Below, in pieces: positions 57,074 to 64,000 of a DNA stretch of 64,000 nt; position 1 is the stretch's first letter, and each line of letters starts with the position of its first letter. Below the pieces are notes generated by a model that made no database searches, was not told the origin of the DNA, and saw only the letters and a program-made list of their open reading frames with translations. Source of the DNA: Halobacterium salinarum DSM 3754 (lineage in GTDB: Archaea > Halobacteriota > Halobacteria > Halobacteriales > Halobacteriaceae); NCBI RefSeq assembly GCF_008124605.1, contig NZ_VRYN01000002.1:62001-126000 (forward strand), read 5' to 3'. The position numbers and the translations under genes were made by a program.

Positions 57074-57553
57074 ATGTCACGCAGCGACGAGACGGCGACC
57101 GAACCCGCGACGGAGCCGGCCGCCGACGACACGGACCGCTGGCGGTGTGAGGACTGCGGCGCGGTCCAACGGACACCCGAGCCACCCTGCGAGCGCTGTT
57201 GGGGGACGACGCTGTCCCCGTTGACGGACGCCCCCGACGACGGCGCGCGTGGCACGCAGGCGCTGCTGGGGCATTCACCGCCGCCACAGGACGCCACGAC
57301 GGACACGCCGCCGCGGCTCGCACACGTCACCGCAACGTCAACACGAACGGCCGTGGTTGCCGGTGGCGGTGCCCTCTGCCTGGGTGGCCTCGCCACCGTC
57401 GTCTCCGGCACCCCGGTGTTGGCGTCGATACCGTTGCTTGCACTCCTGTTGTGGGCCGGGACCGTCGTCGCCGCCGGGATCGCGGTCCTCGGCGTGGCCA
57501 TCGCCGCCACGGCGTTCGCCGCCGCCCGCATGCGAGCCACGGACGGGGCGTGA
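57074..57553 (+). CDS. Zinc-ribbon membrane protein
   Basis: 159 residues. A zinc ribbon (CEDCGAVQRTPEPPCERCWG) near residues 24-43, a Pro/Thr-rich acidic linker, and two hydrophobic helices near residues 95-115 and 120-150. A zinc-finger plus membrane anchor layout is common in haloarchaea but its function is unknown. It follows the DUF420 gene by 17 bp and may share its transcript. Confidence 0.83.
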   Translation: MSRSDETATEPATEPAADDTDRWRCEDCGAVQRTPEPPCERCWGTTLSPLTDAPDDGARGTQALLGHSPPPQDATTDTPPRLAHVTATSTRTAVVAGGGALCLGGLATVVSGTPVLASIPLLALLLWAGTVVAAGIAVLGVAIAATAFAAARMRATDGA

Positions 57554-57558
57554 CCGCC

Positions 57559-58308
57559 TCACTCCGTCCACGGGATCAGGGCGGCTCCCACCCCGAACGC
57601 GACGACGGCCAGCACCAACACCACGCCGGCGTTGAACACGACCCCGTCGCCGCCGGTGAACGTCGCCGCGCGCACGCCGCGCGCGAAGTACACGAGCGGC
57701 GACGCGTTCAACAGCGGCCGGAACCACGCCGGGAACAGCGCCGGCTGCACGAACGTCTCCGAGAGGAACAACAGCGGCAACGCGATGCCGTTGCTGGCCG
57801 CGATCGCGCCGTCCTGGCCGTCGGCAAGGCTCCCGAGGATGGCGCCGATCCCGCAGAACAGCACCGACGCCGCCGGCACGAAGAACGCCAGCCACGGCGA
57901 CACCGTGAAGTTCGCGCCCGTCAACAGCAACGCGACGACCAACACCGCCGCCGCGAGCACGATCAACACCACGTTCACCAGCGCGTGCGCGGCCAGCCAC
58001 TCGGCCCGCGACAGGGGTGTGGTGGCGAGCTTCTCGAAGCGGTTGTCCGCGCGGTACCGCGCCACCTCACTGCCGACGCGCGACAGCGGCGTGAACAACA
58101 CCACGGTTGCGAGGTACGCGGGCAGGTAATACCCCGTGGGCTGCGAGAACAGCCCCGCGCTGCTGCCGCCCTGTGTGCGCACCAGGCCGGCGAAGATCAC
58201 GATCAACACCACCGGGAAGAAGAAGGTGAAAAACACCGCCGTGCGGCGCCGGAGGAACGTCCGCATCGCGCCTGTGGCTTCCGCTCGCACGCGGCCCGCC
58301 GCGCTCAT
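57559..58308 (-). CDS. ABC-2 type exporter permease
   Basis: 249 residues with six predicted helices. Starts MSAAGRVRAEATGAMRTFLRRRTAVFFTFFFPVVLIVIFAGLV and has LSRAEWLAAHALVNVVLIVL and LFLSETFVQPALFPAWFRPLLNASPLVYFARGVRA, typical of ABC-2/DrrB permeases. It overlaps the ATPase gene upstream by 4 bp. It is the last gene of the ctaA/B-DUF-ABC strand. It may export heme or another factor for the oxidase, as proposed for similar clusters, but this is inference. Confidence 0.92.
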   Translation of the reverse strand: MSAAGRVRAEATGAMRTFLRRRTAVFFTFFFPVVLIVIFAGLVRTQGGSSAGLFSQPTGYYLPAYLATVVLFTPLSRVGSEVARYRADNRFEKLATTPLSRAEWLAAHALVNVVLIVLAAAVLVVALLLTGANFTVSPWLAFFVPAASVLFCGIGAILGSLADGQDGAIAASNGIALPLLFLSETFVQPALFPAWFRPLLNASPLVYFARGVRAATFTGGDGVVFNAGVVLVLAVVAFGVGAALIPWTE

Positions 58309-59201
58309 TGCACCACCTCCCCGCGCTCGGCGTCACCGGCGAGCGCCAGGTAGGCGTCCTCCAGGCTGGGCTCGCGCCACGACAGCGCGTCGAAGGCCAC
58401 GTCCGCGTCGTCGAGCGCGGCGGCGATCTCGCCCACTGCGGTGGGGTCGACGCCCTCGAAGACGAGCCCCGCATCGGTGCGCGTGCAATCGAAGCCGGCA
58501 AGCTCTGGGTCGGCGTCGGTGTCGACGACCAGCCGCGGGCTGCCGGCGTGCGCCGCCACGAGGTCCGCGGGGGTTCCGGTGGCGGCGATGTCGCCGTCGG
58601 CGAGCAGGCCGACGCGGTCCGCGAGCGCGCTCGCCTCGGCCATGTCGTGGGTCGTCAACACGATCGTCGTGCCGTCGGCCGCGAGCCCCTCGAACACCGA
58701 CCAGAGGGCGTGTCGGCCCGCCGGGTCGACGCCCGTCGTGGGTTCGTCCAGGAACAACACGTCCGGGTCGTTCACCAGCGCGGCGGCGACGCAGGCTCGG
58801 CGGCGCTGTCCGCCGGAGAGATCACCGTACCGGGTCGCGTCGTCGGGGTCGAGGCCGACCGATTCGAGCACGGCGTCGGGGGCGCGGCTGTCGGCGTACA
58901 GCCCCGCGTAATACCCGACGAGCTCGGCGGCGGTCAGGCGGTCCGGTGGCGAAAACGACTGCGGGAGCAGCCCCAGGCGCTGTTTCTGCGCGTCCTGGGG
59001 TGGCTCACCGAGCAGTTCGACGCGCCCGCCGTCGGGCGTCGTCGTGCCGGTCAGGCACCGCACGAGTGTGGTCTTCCCCGCACCGTTCGGGCCGACGAGG
59101 GCGAACACCTCCCCCTCGGAGACGGACAACGATACGCCACGAAGAGCGGCGGCGTCGCCGTACGACTTGGCCACGTCGTCGGCAACCAGTACCGAGTCCA
59201 T
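58305..59201 (-). CDS. ABC transporter ATP-binding protein
   Basis: 298 residues. Walker A GPNGAGKTTL, Q-loop LGLLPQSFSPPDRLTAAELV, signature LSGGQRRRACVAAALV, Walker B VLFLDEPTTGVDP and switch His in TTHDMAEA. Complete canonical exporter ATPase (DrrA-like), with a C-terminal regulatory extension. ATG 59201 is used; an in-frame start at 59228 exists but would add residues not typical of the family. Pairs with the permease directly downstream. Confidence 0.94.
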   Translation of the reverse strand: MDSVLVADDVAKSYGDAAALRGVSLSVSEGEVFALVGPNGAGKTTLVRCLTGTTTPDGGRVELLGEPPQDAQKQRLGLLPQSFSPPDRLTAAELVGYYAGLYADSRAPDAVLESVGLDPDDATRYGDLSGGQRRRACVAAALVNDPDVLFLDEPTTGVDPAGRHALWSVFEGLAADGTTIVLTTHDMAEASALADRVGLLADGDIAATGTPADLVAAHAGSPRLVVDTDADPELAGFDCTRTDAGLVFEGVDPTAVGEIAAALDDADVAFDALSWREPSLEDAYLALAGDAERGEVVQ

Positions 59202-59241
59202 ACCGAGAGATCTAGCCCGGGCACTCAAATGAGTGTGGAAG

Positions 59242-59898
59242 TCACCAGGACGGACGCCACAGCAACACGACCACGGACGACACGAACACGACCGTAGAGA
59301 CCCCGTATGGGTCGGACTCCGCGATCGTCACGGCGGCCGACGTGCTCCCGAACAGGCCCGCGAGGAGCGTTCCGAGGACCGGCCACGCGCAGCTCACACA
59401 GGACGCCAGCCCCACGAGACCCGCAACCCCCGTGCGGGCGGCGTCGGCGACGGCGGCGGCGACGAGGTACGCCAGCGTCGCGTAGCCGACGAGCTTGAAC
59501 GGGATCAGGCTCACCGTCACCGCGGTGCCGCTGTACACCAGCGCCGGCCCCCAGCCGGGGGACAGCCACGCCACGCGCGCACCCAACCCCGCCCCCTGGA
59601 GCATGTACAGCCCGCCGACGCCGCCGAGCAACAGGAAGTAGCCGACGCCCACGCCGGCCGCAACCGCTGCCTGGCGGCGGGACGCCACGGACGGCACGCC
59701 CACGCGGCGGACCGCCCACACGGCGACGTTGATCCAGACGAACGGGTACACGATCGCGACCGTGTCGGTCGGGGTCGCCGTGGTCAGTGCAAAATACAGC
59801 AGGACAGCGACGAGCTCGCCGTTCAGGACGGCCGCCCACGTGAGCAGTGTCTCCCGGCTCGGGCGGACCACACTGGTCGAGACGGTCCGTGTGGGCAT
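59242..59898 (-). CDS. Membrane protein downstream of ctaB (possibly DUF7546)
   Basis: 218 residues with six or seven hydrophobic segments. VLNGELVAVLLYFALTTATPTDTVAIVYPFVWINVAVWAV is the first half; VGLASCVSCAWPVLGTLLAGLFGSTSAA with a CxxC is the second. Its ATG lies immediately after the ctaB stop, so it is translated as part of that operon. In haloarchaea this protein accompanies ctaB and may help heme or copper handling for the oxidase. No enzymatic motif is visible. Confidence 0.85.
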   Translation of the reverse strand: MPTRTVSTSVVRPSRETLLTWAAVLNGELVAVLLYFALTTATPTDTVAIVYPFVWINVAVWAVRRVGVPSVASRRQAAVAAGVGVGYFLLLGGVGGLYMLQGAGLGARVAWLSPGWGPALVYSGTAVTVSLIPFKLVGYATLAYLVAAAVADAARTGVAGLVGLASCVSCAWPVLGTLLAGLFGSTSAAVTIAESDPYGVSTVVFVSSVVVLLWRPSW

Positions 59899-61278
59899 TC
59901 AGACCACCATCGTGTCGAGCACGACAGCGACCAGCAGACAGCCGAGGTAGGCGTTCGACGCGTGGAACGACCGCATCGCGGCGCGGCGGTCGCGCTCGCG
60001 GTGCAGCCGGATCGCGAAGTAGAGGAACACGGCCCCGAGCAACACGGTGGTTGCGGCGTACAGCGGGCCGAGCCCGGTGAGTTCTGCGAGCACGACGGCG
60101 GACGCCAGCGTCGCGCCGATGTAGTAGACGATGTGGCGGCGGGTCTTCGCCTCGCCCTCGACGACCGGCATCAGCGGGAACCCGCCGCGCTCGTAGTCGT
60201 CCTTGTACGCGAGCGCGAGGTTGTAGAAGTGCGCCGGCGTCCACAGGAAGATGACGCCCGCGAGCACGACGCCGCCGACCCCCACCGCGCCGGTGACGGC
60301 GACCCAGCCGATGAGCGCGGGCAGCGCGCCCGCGGCACCGCCGATGACCGTGCTCTGCCTGGTGTTGGGTTTCAACACGAGCGTGTACACGATCGAGTAG
60401 AACGCGATGGCGGTGAGCCCGAGCACGGCCGTCAGGAGGTTCACGGCCGCGAATGCGGCCAGTGAGGCCACCCCCAACACGACGCCGAACGCCAGCGCGT
60501 TCCGGGGTGGGATGCGGTCCGTGACCACCGGCCGGTCGTCGGTTCGCGCCATCTTCTCGTCCTGCTCGCGCTCCAGGACGTGGTTGAACGTTCCCGACGC
60601 GCCGATCGAGAGGACGCCACCGCCGAGCGTCAGCACGACGGTGGCCGCCGAGAGCTGCTGGCCGGCCCCGAGTTGGCTGCTGGCGAGCGCCATGCCGGCA
60701 CCGGCGACCAGACACAGCAGCCACATCAGCCGCGGCTTCATGAGCTGCACGTACGCGCGGACGATGCCCGGCTGGGTGGGGTCGCCGTCGTCGGTGTGAC
60801 GGGGTTCGCCCTCCCACTCCGCGGACGGGAGGTCGCCGGTCTGCGCGTCAAGCGTCCAGGCGAGGGCCACGACGAGCGACGCGAAGATCCCCACGCCGAG
60901 CGTCAGATGCACGCCGGTGAACGGCGCAGCGCCCGCGGACATGGCTGTGTACGCGCCGATGACGACCTGGACGGGGTAGAGTGCGAGCGCGAGCGTGACC
61001 GCCGTGCGGACGCGCCGGGACGCCCCAGTGCGCCACGCGAGCACGGCCGCGCCGACCACGGCGAGCCCGGTGAGCGCGGCGGCGGTCCGGTGGCCCCAGA
61101 CGACGACCAGGTCAAGCGACTGCAGTGCGAACCACTGCCCGTTGCAGGACGGCCACGTCTGGCACGCGCTCGCGGCCCCCGTCAGCGAGGTGGTTGCGCC
61201 GAGCACGAGCAGCGAGTACACGCCCATCGCGGCGGCGGCGAGCACGGCGACGAACTGGGTGGCGGTGTTTCTGCTCAC
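59899..61278 (-). CDS. ctaB: CtaA-like half fused to protoheme IX farnesyltransferase (CtaB)
   Basis: 459 residues from GTG 61278. The N-terminal part (about 1-145) looks like half of heme A synthase CtaA/COX15: LLVLGATTSLTGAASACQTWPSCNGQW, with Cys pair, then VVWGHRTAAALTG and FTGVHLTLGVGIF with possible heme His. The C-terminal part (about 170-459) is a UbiA-type heme O synthase with NHVLEREQDEKMARTDDRPVVT and NLALAYKDDYERGGFPLMPVV. It farnesylates heme B to heme O for the terminal oxidase. It is divergent from the COX2 gene; the GTG is chosen because the family begins there. Confidence 0.93.
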   Translation of the reverse strand: MSRNTATQFVAVLAAAAMGVYSLLVLGATTSLTGAASACQTWPSCNGQWFALQSLDLVVVWGHRTAAALTGLAVVGAAVLAWRTGASRRVRTAVTLALALYPVQVVIGAYTAMSAGAAPFTGVHLTLGVGIFASLVVALAWTLDAQTGDLPSAEWEGEPRHTDDGDPTQPGIVRAYVQLMKPRLMWLLCLVAGAGMALASSQLGAGQQLSAATVVLTLGGGVLSIGASGTFNHVLEREQDEKMARTDDRPVVTDRIPPRNALAFGVVLGVASLAAFAAVNLLTAVLGLTAIAFYSIVYTLVLKPNTRQSTVIGGAAGALPALIGWVAVTGAVGVGGVVLAGVIFLWTPAHFYNLALAYKDDYERGGFPLMPVVEGEAKTRRHIVYYIGATLASAVVLAELTGLGPLYAATTVLLGAVFLYFAIRLHRERDRRAAMRSFHASNAYLGCLLVAVVLDTMVV

Positions 61279-61350
61279 TGCGGTTCTCAGCCGGAGCTTA
61301 CGGGTCGGGACACTTAGCCTATCCGACTCGCAGCGCCCCCCATTCAGCAC

Positions 61351-61360
61351 CTATTTATGG
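61351..61360 (+). promoter_or_regulatory. TATA box of the COX2 gene
   Basis: CTATTTATGG is centred about 29 bases before ATG 61385, giving a near-leaderless transcript. Confidence 0.6.
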
Positions 61361-61384
61361 AGCCACTCCCTACCGTCAGTCAGT

Positions 61385-62152
61385 ATGAGAGGGAAGCGGC
61401 TTGTACCTGTTCTCGTCGCTGGCATCGCGGTCCTCGTGGCGTTCGTGGACCCGGCTGCCGCGTCGTCCGGGTACCAGTCGGCGACCGAGGAGCTCATCCG
61501 CAATCTCAACAGCCAGCTGGTTGCCGCCGCCATCACGATCACGCTGCTCGTTGAGGGGATCCTCGTATACACCGTCTGGAAGTTCCGGAACGCCGACGAG
61601 GCGAAACCGACCAAGGAGAACCGCCGGCTCGAAATCACGTGGACAGTCGCGACCGCGGTCGTCCTGCTGTTCGTCGGCGTGTCGGCCTACAGTGCAATGG
61701 GGACACCGTACTTGTTGTCCTCCGGGGACGACGTCCAGGCCGCGATGGCCAACGAGGACAGCGCCACCGTCACCGTCGAGGGCGTTCAGTGGTACTGGAA
61801 CTACGACTACGCGGGGTCGAACGTCTCGATGAGTTCGGGTGCCGGCAACGACACGGTGGTTGGCAACCAGCCGCTGGTGTTACCGGCGGACACGGAGGTC
61901 ACCATACAAACCGAATCCAACGACGTCATCCACGCGTTCCACGCGCCGGAGCTGGGGCTGAAAATGGACGCGCTGCCCGGCCAGCAGAACCACCTCGTCA
62001 CGAACGACCTCGATGAGGGCACTTACCAGCTGTACTGCGCTGAGTTCTGTGGCGCGGGCCACTCGAAGATGCTCAGCAAGATCCACGTCGTCGACCGCGA
62101 CACGTACGACGCGTACATCAACGACCCGGAGAACGTCTCCGTCGGCGCCTGA
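61385..62152 (+). CDS. coxB: Cytochrome c oxidase subunit II (CuA-type)
   Basis: 255 residues. An N-terminal signal (about 1-25) precedes two membrane helices (about 45-65 and 80-100), then an outer cupredoxin domain. CuA ligands are complete: His183 in VIHAFHAPELG, and Cys218, Cys222, His226 and Met229 in CAEFCGAGHSKM. VEGVQWYWNYDY is the typical entry-site aromatic strip. It receives electrons (from halocyanin in haloarchaea) for oxygen reduction. Its stop abuts the birA stop tail to tail. Confidence 0.96.
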   Translation: MRGKRLVPVLVAGIAVLVAFVDPAAASSGYQSATEELIRNLNSQLVAAAITITLLVEGILVYTVWKFRNADEAKPTKENRRLEITWTVATAVVLLFVGVSAYSAMGTPYLLSSGDDVQAAMANEDSATVTVEGVQWYWNYDYAGSNVSMSSGAGNDTVVGNQPLVLPADTEVTIQTESNDVIHAFHAPELGLKMDALPGQQNHLVTNDLDEGTYQLYCAEFCGAGHSKMLSKIHVVDRDTYDAYINDPENVSVGA

Positions 62153-63001
62153 CTACGCGCGCCGCAGTCGCTGACACACTCCTTCTGTTACGTGCACGCG
62201 CGCTCCGTCGGGTCGCTCCACGACGAGCGCGCCACGGTCGTCGATCGCCACGGCAGTGCCGGTGACTGGGTCGTCGTCGAAGCGGGTCACGCGCACCCGC
62301 TTGCCCAGCGTCGCGCTGCGTTCGCGGACCGCGGCGACGGCGTCGTCCATCCCGCCCGCTGTTTGGACGCGCGACACCCACGTTCGGAGGTGCTCGTGCA
62401 GCGTCGCCGCCACGGCCGTCGGATCGACAGCGCCACGCTCCGCTCGGAGCGTCGTCACGGCGCGGTCGAGGTCACCGAGCGAGTCGGGGTCAAGCGCCGC
62501 GTTCACGCCGATGCCGAGCACCGCAAACGACATGTCGGCGTTCGCAGGGTCGGTCTCCGGAAGCACACTCCCGACGGGCTTGCCGGCGACAGGGACTTCG
62601 TCGATGACCGCCTCAGTGAGCACGCCACACAGCTTCGACTGGTCGCTGCCGTCGGCGGCCGCGACCACCACGTCGTTGGGCCACTTCAGCCGGGCGTCGA
62701 CGCCGAACGACGCGGCGGTGTCGGCGGCGGCCAGCCCGCCGGCAAGCGTGAGTCGTCCCACGTGGCTGGCTGCGATGTCGGCGCGAACGACGGTGCTCGA
62801 CCAGACGCCACCGGGCGGGCTCGCCCAGGCGTTGCCGGTGCGCCCGCGGCCCGCCGTCTGTTCGTCCGCGATCACGAACGTGCCGTCGGTGGCCCCTGCC
62901 CGCGCTTCGGCGCGCGCGATGTCGTTCGTGCTCGGGCACGTCTCGCGGTGGACGACCGGTGCCGACACCTGGCGCTGGAGCGCCGCGGGATCAACAGTCA
63001 T
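62153..63001 (-). CDS. birA: Biotin-protein ligase (biotin-[acetyl-CoA-carboxylase] ligase)
   Basis: 282 residues. Biotinyl-AMP motif TAGRGRTGNAWASPPGGVWSS, KWPNDVVVA, KLCGVLTEA and VLGIGVNA. It lacks the N-terminal DNA-binding HTH of E. coli BirA, so it is an enzyme only. It attaches biotin to carboxylase carriers such as acyl/propionyl-CoA carboxylase, which would feed the methylmalonyl-CoA path encoded nearby. C-terminal residues form the usual small SH3-like domain (RVTRFDDDPVTGTAVAIDDRGALVVE). Confidence 0.95.
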   Translation of the reverse strand: MTVDPAALQRQVSAPVVHRETCPSTNDIARAEARAGATDGTFVIADEQTAGRGRTGNAWASPPGGVWSSTVVRADIAASHVGRLTLAGGLAAADTAASFGVDARLKWPNDVVVAAADGSDQSKLCGVLTEAVIDEVPVAGKPVGSVLPETDPANADMSFAVLGIGVNAALDPDSLGDLDRAVTTLRAERGAVDPTAVAATLHEHLRTWVSRVQTAGGMDDAVAAVRERSATLGKRVRVTRFDDDPVTGTAVAIDDRGALVVERPDGARVHVTEGVCQRLRRA

Positions 63002-63050
63002 ACGGCGGCGTTCGCAACGCCAGCGAAAAAGACCAGCGGGTTCGCCGTGG

Positions 63051-63908
63051 TTAGGCGACCGACCCGGCGTACAGCACGACGACCAGGAAGATCCAGACGA
63101 TGTCGACGAAGTGCCAGTACATCGACACCGTGCTCACCGACGTGTGGCGGTCAGCGGAGTACTGCCCCCGAAGCCCGCGGACCATGATGATGCCAATGAG
63201 CACCGCGCCCATCGTGACGTGCAGTCCGTGTAGGCCAGTGAGCCCGAAGAACGCGCTCTCGAAGAGGCCGCCGGAGAGCGTGAACCCCTCGTGGGCGATG
63301 AACTCGTAGTACTCGTAGACCTGGCCGCCGATGAAGACGACACCCAGGACGAGCGTGGACACCAACAGCGCCAGGAACCGAGACCGGTTGCCCTTCCGGA
63401 GCGCGACGTGTGCGAAGTGGAGGGTGAAACTCGACACCACGAGGATGGCGGTGTTCACAACGACCAGGGAGCCCAGGAACCCGTCCGGAATGGCGCTGGC
63501 CGCGGTGCTCCACTGGGTGCCCGCGCGGATGAAGAAGTAGTACGCGAACCCGGCACCGAACGTCGCGATCTCGGAGCCCAGGAACCCGATCATCCCCCAC
63601 CGGAGTGCGGTGCTGCCGCCGCCGTCGTTGCTCCAGTAGGCGGCCACGAAGGCGTGGTACACCCAGCCGTAGAGCCCGGCAAGGAAGGCGAACGTGCTTG
63701 CGATGAACACGCCCGGCCCCACCATCGGACCCACGAGTGCGCTCTCGCCGCGGCCAAGCACGTAGAGTGCGGCGCCGATGTAGAAGCCCGCAGCGCCAAT
63801 GGCAGTGATGAAGGGCCACCAGCTGGCCTCCCCAAAGCCCTTCGGCCAGTCCTCCACGGCCGGCAGGTGGTGGCCGTGGTCGTCGGTCGAGTCGTCCGCT
63901 ACGCTCAT
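63051..63908 (-). CDS. coxC: Cytochrome c oxidase subunit III
   Basis: 285 residues with seven membrane helices. Family blocks are WGMIGFLGSEIATFGAGFAYYFFIRAGT, FTLHFAHVALRKGNRSRF, GQVYEYYEFI and LTGLHGLHVTMGAVLIGIIM, ending MYWHFVDIVWIFLVVVLY. A complete COX3, which stabilises the oxidase and supports oxygen access. It runs opposite to the COX2 gene, 49 bp from the birA start. Subunit I is not in the window and may lie beyond 64000. Confidence 0.96.
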   Translation of the reverse strand: MSVADDSTDDHGHHLPAVEDWPKGFGEASWWPFITAIGAAGFYIGAALYVLGRGESALVGPMVGPGVFIASTFAFLAGLYGWVYHAFVAAYWSNDGGGSTALRWGMIGFLGSEIATFGAGFAYYFFIRAGTQWSTAASAIPDGFLGSLVVVNTAILVVSSFTLHFAHVALRKGNRSRFLALLVSTLVLGVVFIGGQVYEYYEFIAHEGFTLSGGLFESAFFGLTGLHGLHVTMGAVLIGIIMVRGLRGQYSADRHTSVSTVSMYWHFVDIVWIFLVVVLYAGSVA

Positions 63909-63927
63909 ACAACGGGGTTACGGAGCG

Positions 63928-63940
63928 AGTATTAAAAACC
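63928..63940 (-). promoter_or_regulatory. TATA box of the COX3 gene
   Basis: Minus strand reads GGTTTTTAATACT, centred about 26 bases before ATG 63908. Strong AT-run in a GC-rich area. Beyond it to 64000 I see no gene. Confidence 0.55.
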
Positions 63941-64000
63941 CATCCAACTGCGGCGGCCAGCCAGCGCGTCCGAGGCGAACGTGTGGCTGGTGTCCCAGGA

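Overview
The window reads as a GC-rich haloarchaeal chromosome segment. The proteins are very acidic (many Asp/Glu, few Lys) and coding density is high. Starts are often leaderless, with an archaeal TATA-like box 25-30 bases ahead of the start codon. Archaeal hallmarks include TFB, an archaeal-type class I aldolase, RNA 3'-phosphate cyclase and HalX/DICT-type regulators. Gene content and order look like the genus Halobacterium (H. salinarum or a close relative). That assignment rests on recognition, not on a database search. I see no insertion sequence, tRNA, rRNA or CRISPR array; this is core chromosome.

Layout. 1-7411: a tightly overlapping operon of two PrkA-type kinases (the first cut by the window edge), a YeaH/UPF0229 VWA-like protein and SpoVR. 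7422-12979: a UspA protein, a DICT-domain protein, small membrane proteins, a cyclase-family hydrolase, and a HalX response regulator-histidine kinase pair. 13297-20695: a transcription factor TFB with an unusually structured promoter, a DUF1684 protein, RtcA, a short CruF-like protein, a ketopantoate reductase-like protein, and a MATE exporter divergent from a TetR regulator with a dyad between them. 20705-33545: a zinc-ribbon ArsR-like regulator, an Xaa-Pro peptidase, a second MATE exporter, two HAD phosphatases, a PAS-GAF histidine kinase, ThiC, a methyltransferase, thioredoxin-like and metallo-beta-lactamase proteins, and a UDG-like protein without an obvious Fe-S site. 33680-39185: an FeS-type photolyase/cryptochrome, two small HTH regulators, and a copper-export pair (HMA chaperone and CopA). 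39186-45175: a RecA-like protein, VOC and DUF123 proteins, and an ABC export operon in which one permease is fused to a PrsW-like protease domain. 45578-56326: central metabolism, namely FBPase overlapping aldolase, beta-oxidation-type enzymes (hydroxyacyl-CoA dehydrogenase, acyl-CoA dehydrogenase, thiolase with a DUF35 partner), a squalene synthase-like enzyme, and MeaB with the B12-binding subunit of methylmalonyl-CoA mutase. 56448-63908: respiratory oxidase biogenesis, with DUF420, an ABC exporter, a CtaA-half/CtaB fusion, COX2 and COX3, plus biotin ligase.

How it fits together. The right half carries enzymes for acyl-CoA and propionyl/methylmalonyl-CoA turnover, gluconeogenesis (aldolase plus FBPase) and the terminal oxidase with its heme O/A maturation, which suits an aerobic heterotroph living on amino acids and organic acids. 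The left half is rich in signalling and stress genes. The most noteworthy items are the duplicated PrkA genes upstream of yeaH and spoVR, the ABC permease-PrsW fusion, the CtaA-half/CtaB fusion, and several clean inverted repeats at promoters (tfb, the TetR/MATE pair, hbd, copA, thiC and a small HTH gene) that look like operators.
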